Source of the DNA: Candidatus Thalassospirochaeta sargassi
GTDB lineage: Bacteria; Spirochaetota; Spirochaetia; UBA9216
Assembly: GCA_028532855.1 (NCBI GenBank)
Contig: JAQQAL010000025.1
Coordinates: forward strand, 1 to 64,000
DNA: 64,000 nucleotides
Direction of reading: 5' to 3'
Shown here in pieces: positions 53,213-61,765 of the stretch (within the stretch, counting starts at the first letter, position 1; every line of letters begins with the position of its first letter). A program made the translations under genes and the position numbers. The notes beneath the pieces are model-generated. The model was not told the origin of the DNA, did not search any database, and saw only the letters and a list, made by a program, of their open reading frames with translations.

Positions 53213-53275
53213 GGCTGGTTTATAATATCCAGACGACAGGGAATTCCCGAAAAAATCTAAAGGTATGACGATTTA

Positions 53276-54775
53276 ATGCTTAAGCGCTGTATATATAATC
53301 TTCCTCTGATGATTCTTTTTGTAGTGCTGTGCGCTATTCTTTTTATGCTTGGCGGAAAGGCCGGAAATGAAAGAATTTGGGATGATTATTATATAATCGG
53401 TCTTCCGGCCGGTAGTGCAGAAGAAGTGCTTGATAGATATTTATCAGACTATGAAACTGTCTCTTATTATAATTCTTCATTTATCTTTAATGATTTTCAA
53501 TTAATGGATACTGTCAACCTGAAGGATGTGGCCTCGCGTTTTATTGAGGGAGATCCGCGGGTGGATGCCTACATGGCCGGTGCTGAAAATTATTTTTTCA
53601 CATCAGATTCTGACGGAAACAAATATGAACTTATCTATGTGAAAAGTGAAAAATCATTTAAAACCTTCTATCTCAGCATCCAGAGAGCAGCCGGAGATTC
53701 TGCGGATGAATGGATTTTTCCGGATTTCAATATTAAAAACCGTGTTTCAACCCTTGTGCTTTTTTCCATTTGCTGGTTTTTCGGTATTTGGAACGCAAAG
53801 GGGTTCAGACTCTCTGCCGCAGCAGCCGGACTTCCCTGGATTGCCGCTGTAATTGTTAACAGTTCAGTAATACTTCCAGCAGCAGTTTTAATCTATATGA
53901 CATTTATTCTTCTTTTGAAAGAAACATATCCGGACTTTATCTACTATCTTAACTATGGCATTGTAAGGTTCAGAACCGGTATTGCGCTGCATGCGATAGC
54001 CTTTGCTGCCGCAATGATCTCAGGAATGATATTAACGATAAGACAGGGCGGTCCCCTTATTCCGATAGTCATTTCAATACTCGAAGGTTGTATATCAATG
54101 TTCGTCTTCTACAGCCTCAGAAGTCAACGAGTCAGGATGCAGGAGCACCGACTATTTTTCCCGGTTAGCATTAAATCCGGTGAAAGGGCTTATGATGCGG
54201 GATCCCGCTTGCCTGAAACAGCCGCTGCAGTAGCAGCAATTGTGCTGCTACCGTTGTTTACCCTGTTTTTTCAGCATGAACTGCCGGTGGAAGTGCCAGT
54301 ACCTCAAGAATCAGTGGATAGTTTCAGCAGCTGGTCATGGGAAAGTCTCGGCTACCTGGATAAAACAGATGAGGGGCTGGTCAATGCCGCTGATTTTGTA
54401 ACCCACAGGGCCTATCAGGAAGGTTTTATGTATGATCGTGAATGGGGTTTCCCTGATCAGGATGAGCAGATTATTTCAGGTGAGTATGTGGCTGTAAAAA
54501 GTCAAATTGAATATAGGGAGAAATGTATTCAACAGTTTACAGAAGATTGGTATACAAGTATAATCAATACGAACTTAGAAACAGGTTTAACGGCACTTCT
54601 ATTAAGTCAGCGCTCACCTGGGGGGATAATACTAAAATCTGATATCTCAGATAAAGTAGGCAGTTTTTACCCTGTCAATTATGTACTTATTAGCCTTTTG
54701 GCTATTCTGCCCGTAACGGGTTATATATTTTCAAATGTTAAAATTACAGTGAGGAGAAAGGGTCAAGAAGCATGA
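53276..54775 (+). CDS. membrane protein of unknown function preceding the rnf genes
   Basis: A 499-residue integral membrane protein. An N-terminal helix (about residues 10-28) is followed by a 130-residue soluble domain, then five to six helices (about 158-290), another helix near 318, a second soluble region (about 335-470) and a final helix near 473-490. I recognise no family. Its stop overlaps the rnfC start by four bases (ATGA), so it is probably made with the Rnf complex. It may be an assembly or accessory protein, which is inferred from position only. Confidence 0.7.
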   Translation: MLKRCIYNLPLMILFVVLCAILFMLGGKAGNERIWDDYYIIGLPAGSAEEVLDRYLSDYETVSYYNSSFIFNDFQLMDTVNLKDVASRFIEGDPRVDAYMAGAENYFFTSDSDGNKYELIYVKSEKSFKTFYLSIQRAAGDSADEWIFPDFNIKNRVSTLVLFSICWFFGIWNAKGFRLSAAAAGLPWIAAVIVNSSVILPAAVLIYMTFILLLKETYPDFIYYLNYGIVRFRTGIALHAIAFAAAMISGMILTIRQGGPLIPIVISILEGCISMFVFYSLRSQRVRMQEHRLFFPVSIKSGERAYDAGSRLPETAAAVAAIVLLPLFTLFFQHELPVEVPVPQESVDSFSSWSWESLGYLDKTDEGLVNAADFVTHRAYQEGFMYDREWGFPDQDEQIISGEYVAVKSQIEYREKCIQQFTEDWYTSIINTNLETGLTALLLSQRSPGGIILKSDISDKVGSFYPVNYVLISLLAILPVTGYIFSNVKITVRRKGQEA

Positions 54776-56097
54776 AGGGACTTAAAACTTTTTCCAGGGG
54801 TGGGATCCATCCCCACGGAAGAAAGAACCTGACGAATAAAAAAGAAATCGTCACAGCAGATATTCCCGAAACTCTTATTGTTCCAATGGCGCAGCATCTT
54901 GGTGCGCCTGCCGAAGTTGTAGTTGCCGCAGGAGATGAAATAAAAGAGGGAATGCTTATAGGCAAACCCGCTGGTTTTATCTCGGCTGCGGTGCACAGTC
55001 CGGTGAGCGGTACAGTAAAAGAAATAACGGATGTCTACCTGGCAAACGGCATGAAATCCAGCGCCGTTGTCATAGAAAAAGAAGAAGGCTTTATACCGGC
55101 TGAGAAGACAAAATCCGACAGCTGGAAGAGCAAGACACCGCAGGAATTAATTGAAATTGTCAAGGATTCAGGTGTTGTAGGTTTAGGCGGAGCAACATTT
55201 CCTGCGAATGTGAAATACATGGTGCCCAAGGGTGAAAAGGCTGAGTATCTGATAATAAATGCTGTAGAGTGTGAGCCTTATCTCTCAGCCGACCACAGGC
55301 TTATGCTGGAGAAGGCTTCAGAATTAATTGAAGGACTTCGAATTATCAGTAAAATGGTGGAACCTGAAAAGGTTGCTATCGGTATTGAAATAAACAAGCC
55401 TGATGCTATTGAAATAATGAGAAAGCAGGCTGAGGCAGAAAACTTTGATCTTGAAGTCGTTCCGCTGAAGCTTAAATATCCCCAGGGTGATGAAAAACAG
55501 CTGATAAAGGCTGTTACCGGCCGTGAGGTTCCCTCCGGCGGGCTGCCAATTGCCGTAGGTTGTGTAGTTTCCAATGTCGGAACTGTCAACGCAGTTTACG
55601 AGGCAGTTGCACTTGGCAAACCGCTGTATGAGCGGACTGTATCTGTTACTGGTCTCGGTGTTAAAAACCCGGGTAATTTTCTTACCCGTGTTGGAACACC
55701 TATCAGCAGTCTGCTTGAAGCCTGCGGCGGTATAATAGATAACCCTGCCAAGGTTGTCGTCGGCGGTCCAATGATGGGGTTTTCTATCTATGATCTTGAT
55801 ACGCCGGTAACAAAGGGGACATCCGGTATACTCATCCTTACCGACGAGGAATCTGGTTCCGGCTCAAGGACTGCATGCCTGTCATGCGGAAGATGTGTTT
55901 CGGTCTGTCCAATGGGGCTTAACCCTACGAAGATGTTCAAGTTTGTTGATCACGATGATTATGATTCTGCAATGCAGAACAATCTGATGGACTGTAAGGA
56001 GTGCGGCTGCTGTGCGTATGCATGCCCCGCTAACATTCCGCTTGTTCAGGGTATGCGCCTAGGAAAGAAGATGGCAAGGAAAAAGAAGGTTAGCTGA
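54772..56097 (+). CDS. rnfC: Rnf complex subunit C
   Basis: A 441-residue peripheral subunit that binds NADH and FMN and carries two 4Fe-4S clusters. GGIHPHGRK marks the N terminus, GLGGATFP (about residues 137-145) the flavin/NAD region, and CLSCGRCVSVCP and CKECGCCAYACP (about 365-430) the cluster sites. The Rnf complex couples ferredoxin oxidation and NAD+ reduction to ion transport. This is the first gene of the standard rnfCDGEAB order and starts inside the stop of the upstream membrane-protein gene. Confidence 0.94.
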   Translation: MKGLKTFSRGGIHPHGRKNLTNKKEIVTADIPETLIVPMAQHLGAPAEVVVAAGDEIKEGMLIGKPAGFISAAVHSPVSGTVKEITDVYLANGMKSSAVVIEKEEGFIPAEKTKSDSWKSKTPQELIEIVKDSGVVGLGGATFPANVKYMVPKGEKAEYLIINAVECEPYLSADHRLMLEKASELIEGLRIISKMVEPEKVAIGIEINKPDAIEIMRKQAEAENFDLEVVPLKLKYPQGDEKQLIKAVTGREVPSGGLPIAVGCVVSNVGTVNAVYEAVALGKPLYERTVSVTGLGVKNPGNFLTRVGTPISSLLEACGGIIDNPAKVVVGGPMMGFSIYDLDTPVTKGTSGILILTDEESGSGSRTACLSCGRCVSVCPMGLNPTKMFKFVDHDDYDSAMQNNLMDCKECGCCAYACPANIPLVQGMRLGKKMARKKKVS

Positions 56098-57128
56098 TGT
56101 CTGAAGAAATGAAATTAAAAATAAGCAGTTCTCCGCAGATTCATTCGCCCGCTTCAACAGCGAAGATTATGTGGATTGTTGTAGTAAGCCTGATACCGGC
56201 TGGAGTCTGGGGTGTTTATGCCTTCGGGCCGAGATCAATTCTTGTACTCGCAGCCTCAATCCTGGCTGCTGTTGCATCAGAATACCTGATGGGGCTGGTT
56301 TTCAAGAAGAGTACACTCGCTGACGGCAGTGCTGTGCTTACCGGATTGTTGATTGGATATAATATGCCGGCTGAAGTTCCCATTTATATTGCAGTATTAG
56401 CATCAGTTTTTGCTATTGTGATCGTTAAATGGACATTCGGCGGTCTTGGGACAAACTGGATGAACCCGGCGCTCGCCGGCCGTGTATTTGTTTTCTTTTC
56501 GTGGACAGGCGGTATGAGCAGGTGGTCTATGCCTCATATGGTTCCAGATACTGTCAGCGGTGCGAGTCCGCTGGGATTTCTGAAAACTAACATGATGACA
56601 TTCAGTGGTACCTCATCCGGTCCGATGGACTTTCTTGCAGGCCAGAATTATCCTGTCGACAGTTATATGGATCTTTTCATAGGTCGCATTCCAGGATGTA
56701 TTGGTGAGGTTTCAGCCCTGCTGCTTCTGATTGGCGGAATCTTTCTTATTATATTGAAGATTGTAAACTGGGAAATCCCGGTATTTTATATTGGCTCCTT
56801 TGCATTGCTTACCTGGATATTCGGTGGCATGGGATTCGGAAACGGATTTTTTTCCGGTGATATACTATTTCATCTTTTTACTGGCGGTCTTATGTTGGGC
56901 GCCCTTTTTATGGCTACTGATATGGTTACTTCACCGATAACACGCAAGGGTATGATTATTTACGCAATAGGCTGTGGATTCCTTACATTCCTGATTCGGT
57001 TCTACGGTTCATTTCCTGAAGGCGTATCTCTTGCAATTATACTAATGAATATCTTTGTTCCGCTTATCAACAGAGCGACTCAGCCGGTTAAATTCGGTAA
57101 TTTGCCAAAGGAAAAGAAGAATGACTGA
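56097..57128 (+). CDS. rnfD: Rnf complex subunit D, Ser at the flavinylation site
   Basis: A 343-residue membrane subunit with about nine helices. The covalent FMN site of RnfD/NqrB normally reads SGATPL with modified Thr; here it is SGASPL with Ser157. The GLGTNWMNPALAGR segment and the C-terminal FVPLINRATQPVKFG match the family. The start overlaps the rnfC stop by one base. Either Ser157 is flavinylated by ApbE or this subunit lacks the covalent flavin. Confidence 0.93.
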   Translation: MSEEMKLKISSSPQIHSPASTAKIMWIVVVSLIPAGVWGVYAFGPRSILVLAASILAAVASEYLMGLVFKKSTLADGSAVLTGLLIGYNMPAEVPIYIAVLASVFAIVIVKWTFGGLGTNWMNPALAGRVFVFFSWTGGMSRWSMPHMVPDTVSGASPLGFLKTNMMTFSGTSSGPMDFLAGQNYPVDSYMDLFIGRIPGCIGEVSALLLLIGGIFLIILKIVNWEIPVFYIGSFALLTWIFGGMGFGNGFFSGDILFHLFTGGLMLGALFMATDMVTSPITRKGMIIYAIGCGFLTFLIRFYGSFPEGVSLAIILMNIFVPLINRATQPVKFGNLPKEKKND

Positions 57129-57669
57129 TATGTTGAAAACTGGAAGTAAACTTGCCCTGATTTGTGCTGTTGCTGCACTTTGTCTGGGCGCTGTAAATAT
57201 GGTCACCGAGCCGCAGATTGCCAAGTTCAGGGCTGCCAAACTTCAGGAAGCTCTCGGACAGGTTTCACCCGGGGGGGCTATCGGTGAAGAAGTTGCTGCT
57301 GATGATGCGGTTGTAATCAGCTACTACCCGGTTGAGGATAGCGGTGCTATTTCCGGATATATTCTTAATCTGAAGGGTGCAGGCTATGGCGGAGATTTGA
57401 TTATTCTTGCAAGCTTTAAACCGGACGGTGAATTGATTGGTTCAGTCCTGATGGAACATGATGAAACACCTGGACTTGGAAAGGAAGCCGAGAATGACTG
57501 GTATATGAAAAAATATCTTGGTTTCAAAGGCGGTAATATCCCGACATCAAAAACGCAGCTTTCACAGGCTGATGCAGATGCTATATCCGGCGCGACAATT
57601 ACATACACCGGAATAGGCAACGCGCTAATTGCCGGTTCTGATTTTGCCGTAGAATTGGGGGGTAAATAA
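57121..57669 (+). CDS. rnfG: Rnf complex subunit G
   Basis: A 182-residue subunit with one N-terminal membrane helix (about residues 8-27) and a periplasmic FMN domain. The flavinylation motif is SGATITYT near residue 160 with the usual Thr, preceded by HDETPGLGKEAE. The ATG at 57121 overlaps the rnfD stop by eight bases and has AAGGA upstream; an earlier in-frame codon at 57055 lies deep inside rnfD. A run of seven Gs at 57271-57277 is in the coding region. Confidence 0.92.
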   Translation: MTDMLKTGSKLALICAVAALCLGAVNMVTEPQIAKFRAAKLQEALGQVSPGGAIGEEVAADDAVVISYYPVEDSGAISGYILNLKGAGYGGDLIILASFKPDGELIGSVLMEHDETPGLGKEAENDWYMKKYLGFKGGNIPTSKTQLSQADADAISGATITYTGIGNALIAGSDFAVELGGK

Positions 57670-58295
57670 TGTTTAAGGAATTTTCCAAGGGTCTTATCAA
57701 AGAGAACCCTGTATTTGTCCTTGCTCTGGGACTTTGTCCCGCGCTTGGGGTTACATCGAAGGTTGTAAACGCCCTGGGTATGGGAGCCGGCGTAATCTTC
57801 GTTCTGTTAGGCTCGAATATCTTTGTTGCGCTTCTAAAGAATTTTATTCCTGAAAAGGTTAGAATCCCGGCTTATATTGTGATTATCGCCTCCTTTGTTA
57901 CTATCGTTGAGATGGTTATGGAAGCATTTATTCCGTCACTTTACGAATCTCTCGGTGTGTTTGTCCCGCTGATTGTAGTTAACTGTGTCATTCTTGGAAG
58001 GGCGGAGGCTTTTGCCAATAAAAATAATGTAGGAACTTCAATCCTGGATGCACTCGGAATGGGTATAGGTTTTACCCTTGCCCTTGTAGCTATTGCGCTT
58101 GTGCGTGAGATTCTAGGTGCAGGTACAGTGACTCTGATTCCGGTTGGAAGCTGGGACGGAATAATTACAATTCCCGGACTGTCCCAATCACCTGCCAGGG
58201 TATTTTCGCTTGCGGCTGGTGCCCTTCTTGTAATGGGCTACCTGCAGGCATTAATTAACTGGGCTACAACAAAAAAAGCAGGAGAAAGTAAATGA
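57669..58295 (+). CDS. rnfE: Rnf complex subunit E
   Basis: A 208-residue membrane subunit with six hydrophobic helices, homologous to RnfA and to NqrD. Characteristic segments are ENPVFVLALGLCPALGVT, with the conserved half-site cysteine (GLCP), and VPLIVVNCVILGRAEAFA, with the second Cys. The RnfA and RnfE cysteines together are thought to hold an intramembrane iron-sulfur cluster. The start overlaps the rnfG stop by one base. Confidence 0.94.
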   Translation: MFKEFSKGLIKENPVFVLALGLCPALGVTSKVVNALGMGAGVIFVLLGSNIFVALLKNFIPEKVRIPAYIVIIASFVTIVEMVMEAFIPSLYESLGVFVPLIVVNCVILGRAEAFANKNNVGTSILDALGMGIGFTLALVAIALVREILGAGTVTLIPVGSWDGIITIPGLSQSPARVFSLAAGALLVMGYLQALINWATTKKAGESK

Positions 58296-58882
58296 CATAT
58301 GTAGGCATAATAATAACATTCGTATTCATAAATAACTTCATCCTCGCACAGTTTATGGGACTATGTCCCTTCATAGGCGTTTCGAAGAATGTTGAATCTG
58401 CAGTAGGTATGGGGTTCGCGGTAACATTCGTTATGTCGATTGCAGCGCTTGCAACATGGGCCATTCAGAATTTCATCCTCGTCCCACTGAATATAGAGTT
58501 TCTGCAGACAATTACATTTATTCTGATGATAGCAGCCCTTGTTCAGTTTGTTGAAATGTTTATTCAGAAATCATCGCCATCACTTTATAAAGCGCTTGGA
58601 ATATACCTTCCGCTTATTACTACAAACTGTGCAGTACTCGGTATTGCCCTCATAGCAGTAAGAAGCGACTATAACGCGCTTGAAAGTTTTGTAGCGGGTA
58701 TATCTGCCGGACTCGGTTTTCTGCTTGCTATCGTACTTATGTCTGCAATCAGAGAGAAGCTTGATTCAGAGTGGGTTCCGGAACCGCTTAAAGGTACGCC
58801 TATAGCTTTTATAACCGGCGGATTGATGGCGCTGGCCTTCATGGCTTTTGATAAGGCGCTGCTGAACAACCTGATAGGCTAG
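58292..58882 (+). CDS. rnfA: Rnf complex subunit A
   Basis: A 196-residue membrane subunit with six helices, paralogous to RnfE in inverted topology. Signatures are NNFILAQFMGLCPFIGVSK and YLPLITTNCAVLGIAL, each with the conserved Cys. GGAG precedes the ATG, which overlaps the rnfE stop by four bases. Together with RnfE it forms the ion and electron path across the membrane. Confidence 0.94.
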   Translation: MTYVGIIITFVFINNFILAQFMGLCPFIGVSKNVESAVGMGFAVTFVMSIAALATWAIQNFILVPLNIEFLQTITFILMIAALVQFVEMFIQKSSPSLYKALGIYLPLITTNCAVLGIALIAVRSDYNALESFVAGISAGLGFLLAIVLMSAIREKLDSEWVPEPLKGTPIAFITGGLMALAFMAFDKALLNNLIG

Positions 58883-58895
58883 GAGAACGGAAATT

Positions 58896-59705
58896 ATGAT
58901 TAATAGAGTAATATACGCCTTTCTTTCGGTAGGAATACTCGGCGGGGCATTAGGTCTGGCCCTTGCATATGCCGCAAAGATTTTTGCAGTTAAGAAAGAC
59001 GAAAGAGTCGGAGCACTGGAAGAAATACTTCCAGGTGTAAACTGCGGCGCATGCGGATATCCCGGATGTTCGGGATATGCTGAGGCCATAGTAATGGAAG
59101 ATGCTGAAATGACTCTCTGCAGCCCAGGCGGAGCAGCTGTAGCTGCGAAGATCGGCGAAATTATGGGTGCTGAAGTAAATGTAAGCAGCGAAAAGATGGT
59201 CGCACAGATCATGTGCCGCGGTACAAGAGAGACCAGTAAAACAAAGTTTGAATATGACGGCATTCAGGACTGTAACGCCCTTCATTCGTCATTTGGCGGT
59301 GATAAGGTTTGTCCATACGGATGTTTAGGTCTCGGTAGTTGTATTGATGTCTGTCCGGTAGATGCTATAGCAAAAACCGAAGCAGGCTATCTTGAAATAG
59401 ACAGGGATAAATGTATTTCATGTGGAAAATGTATTGATGTTTGTCCTACAGGCGTGATAAAAATGATACCCTATAATGCGCGCCATATTGTCGCATGTAA
59501 CTCAACCGACAAGGGCGGTGTTGTAAGAAAGTACTGTTCAGTGGGTTGTATTGGGTGTAAAATGTGTGAAAAGAAATCACCGGAAGGCGGTTTCAAAGTC
59601 GAAAATTTCCTCGCTGCAATCGACTATAGCGCAGAAGGCAGCCGGGCTGAAGCGGTGGAAGTTTGTCCCGCAAAATGTATAATTGATCTGGATGTTGTCG
59701 AATAG
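58896..59705 (+). CDS. rnfB: Rnf complex subunit B
   Basis: A 269-residue ferredoxin-accepting subunit. After an N-terminal membrane helix (about residues 5-30) comes an Fe-S domain (CGACGYPGCSGYA, about 49-61, then a Cys near 75). Further cluster motifs follow: CPYGCLGLGSCIDVCP, CISCGKCIDVCP, CSVGCIGCKMC and a final CPAKC, enough for several 4Fe-4S clusters, as in clostridial-type RnfB. AGGAG precedes the ATG. It closes the rnf operon; the GH57-like gene follows after 29 bases. Confidence 0.94.
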   Translation: MINRVIYAFLSVGILGGALGLALAYAAKIFAVKKDERVGALEEILPGVNCGACGYPGCSGYAEAIVMEDAEMTLCSPGGAAVAAKIGEIMGAEVNVSSEKMVAQIMCRGTRETSKTKFEYDGIQDCNALHSSFGGDKVCPYGCLGLGSCIDVCPVDAIAKTEAGYLEIDRDKCISCGKCIDVCPTGVIKMIPYNARHIVACNSTDKGGVVRKYCSVGCIGCKMCEKKSPEGGFKVENFLAAIDYSAEGSRAEAVEVCPAKCIIDLDVVE

Positions 59706-59734
59706 GGAGGGGCGGCAGCCGGAGTAGGCGGATA

Positions 59735-61744
59735 GTGAAGAAAGTAAAATTAATTATCGGTACCGTTAACAGCTGTTCTGTTGCAGACGGTGAAACCAGA
59801 CTTAAGGACGTCTATGAGCGTTCATACAAGCCCTTTCTCACTACTGTTCATAAGAACAAGCTCCCTGTAACGATGTATTACAGTGGAGAGCTGCTGACAT
59901 GGATCCTCGATAAACATGACGGCATGCAGATGCTGGTAAACGATATTGTAAAAGGAAAGAACATTGAATTTCTAGGGGGAGGGTTCTATTCTCCCCTGTT
60001 TTCTCTAATCCCGCGAAAAGACCGGGTAAGTCAGATCGAATTGATGACGACTGAAATCCGTAAAAGGTTTGGAAGACGCCCGAGGGGTATGTGGATCACT
60101 GAAAAGGTTTGGGAACCATCCATGCCTATGACGATGAAAAACGCAGGAATGGAGTTTTCCTTCCTTGATGAAGAATTTTTTGAAGATGCCGGATTATTTA
60201 ATGGTGAGCTATACCGTCCCTGTATGACTGAAGATCAGGGTAAGAAGGTTGTTCTGTTTCCAATTGCAAACCGGCTCATAAGTCAATTTCTGCTTGAAGA
60301 ACCTGAGAATGTTCTTGATCAGATTATTAGTTACGGTTCGGAAAAGGAAGAGCGGGTGGTAAGTCTGATGATCCCGGGTGAGGAATTGGATTTCAGTGAT
60401 GGTGACGCCGAAAAACTTGAAAAATTTTTCAGACTTGTCGAAGAGAATAAAAAGAACATTGAAGTAGTTCTGCCCGGGAAAATTGTCAGGGAACTCGGAA
60501 TCATGAGGAAGGTTTATTTCGGCTGTGTCTCTCCGGGGGATATAGGCAGATGGAGTGGCCCTATATACAGGGACATGATAAATGCTAACGGAACTGATGA
60601 AACACCAGCACCCTTTGAAAATAAGCCTGTGAACACACAGAGCTTTTTCAGGCATTTTCTTGCCAAATACCCTGAAAGTAATTTTCTGTATTCAAGAATG
60701 ATTGATGTTCATTTACAGGTTTCACAGCTTAGAGGCGATAAGCAGAGAAAAAAGTCGGCGGAGGTAGAACTCTACAAGAGCCAGAATCATTCCGCCTTCT
60801 GGTACGGGGGAGGAAGCCCCGGTATATACTCGTCTGAGACACGACGTAAGGCGTATGAGAGCCTGATAGAGGCTGAAAAATTTACCCGGGAAAGGGGTGA
60901 GTTTAAATCCACCCTTATAAAAGATGACTTTGATATGGATGGAATAGATGAATACATCTTTAGAAGTCTGAGTTTAAATGCTAATATTCATCGCAAGGGC
61001 GGTGTACTATTTGAACTGGATTATATGCCGTCATCTCACAATTATCTTGCTACGATGGCAAGACATCATGAATGGTATCATGATCACGAAACTGTTGATA
61101 AATATACGAGAAATGCTTTCGTTGATCACTTCCTGCAGCCTGAAGAAAAAATGAACAGTTTTTTTGAAATGAGTTACCGGGAAAATGGTGACTTTGTATC
61201 AGGTATATATGAGCCAGTCAGGTATAATAAAGAAAGAAAGATTATTGAGTTTGAACGTCTAGGTTCTATCATTACCAAAAAGAGTAAATTCTCCGTTAGG
61301 GTTAAAAAGAAATACAGCTTCAGAAGAAACACTGTTGCTGTCGACTATGAAATAATCAACGAATCAGATGCTGTAATAAACACTGTTTTCGGTTCTGAAT
61401 TAAATATGGCCTTCAGTTCCCCTAAAGGAAGAAATATAGAACTGAAACTATTTAAAGGTGAAAAGCAGGTAAAAGTATCAAATGATAATTTTGAAGATAA
61501 GGGTATAACGGAATTTCTGATTACTGATAAAGCCAGAAAAAATAATGTTGTGATAAGCTCTGAACTCGAATGTTCACTATGGGGATTCCCGATATATACA
61601 AAAACCGGGACCGGTAAAGTTGTTGAAAACCTTTATCAGTCCGATTGTTTCTTACCCATGTGGTCTATATCACTCGGCCCCGGTAAAAGCTGGAAAAATA
61701 AAATTCAGCTGAGGGTTGAAAGACGGTTAAAAAAAACAGATTAA
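59735..61744 (+). CDS. GH57-like protein, probably altered or inactive
   Basis: A 669-residue protein with the layout of GH57 4-alpha-glucanotransferases: an N-terminal barrel (about residues 1-330), a DUF1925-like middle and a DUF1926-like beta domain (about 420-665, with HHEWYHDHE and FVDHFL). The nucleophile is kept as Glu123 in MWITEKVWEP. The N-terminal HxHQP motif is replaced by VNSCS, and the acid/base region (normally DDGEKFG) reads IPGEELD, with Pro214 near the Asp position. Catalysis is doubtful. The start is GTG at 59735, 29 bases after rnfB, so the gene may be co-transcribed with rnf. Confidence 0.7.
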   Translation: MKKVKLIIGTVNSCSVADGETRLKDVYERSYKPFLTTVHKNKLPVTMYYSGELLTWILDKHDGMQMLVNDIVKGKNIEFLGGGFYSPLFSLIPRKDRVSQIELMTTEIRKRFGRRPRGMWITEKVWEPSMPMTMKNAGMEFSFLDEEFFEDAGLFNGELYRPCMTEDQGKKVVLFPIANRLISQFLLEEPENVLDQIISYGSEKEERVVSLMIPGEELDFSDGDAEKLEKFFRLVEENKKNIEVVLPGKIVRELGIMRKVYFGCVSPGDIGRWSGPIYRDMINANGTDETPAPFENKPVNTQSFFRHFLAKYPESNFLYSRMIDVHLQVSQLRGDKQRKKSAEVELYKSQNHSAFWYGGGSPGIYSSETRRKAYESLIEAEKFTRERGEFKSTLIKDDFDMDGIDEYIFRSLSLNANIHRKGGVLFELDYMPSSHNYLATMARHHEWYHDHETVDKYTRNAFVDHFLQPEEKMNSFFEMSYRENGDFVSGIYEPVRYNKERKIIEFERLGSIITKKSKFSVRVKKKYSFRRNTVAVDYEIINESDAVINTVFGSELNMAFSSPKGRNIELKLFKGEKQVKVSNDNFEDKGITEFLITDKARKNNVVISSELECSLWGFPIYTKTGTGKVVENLYQSDCFLPMWSISLGPGKSWKNKIQLRVERRLKKTD

Positions 61745-61765
61745 AACTGAAGAAATTATTCAGTT
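61745..61765 (-). terminator. possible weak terminator between convergent genes
   Basis: AACTGAA (61745-61751) and TTCAGTT (61759-61765) form a seven-bp stem. On the minus strand a T tract follows after eight bases. It is weaker than the other terminators here. Confidence 0.35.

Noticed and set aside
53213-53247. Leaderless promoter for the RluA gene
   Set aside because: TATAAA is six bases before the ATG, but no -35 box is found at 16 to 18 bases.
53239-53248. GGGAATTCCC palindrome as an operator
   Set aside because: A 10-bp palindrome between divergent genes, but with no second copy and no clear promoter placement; chance is likely.
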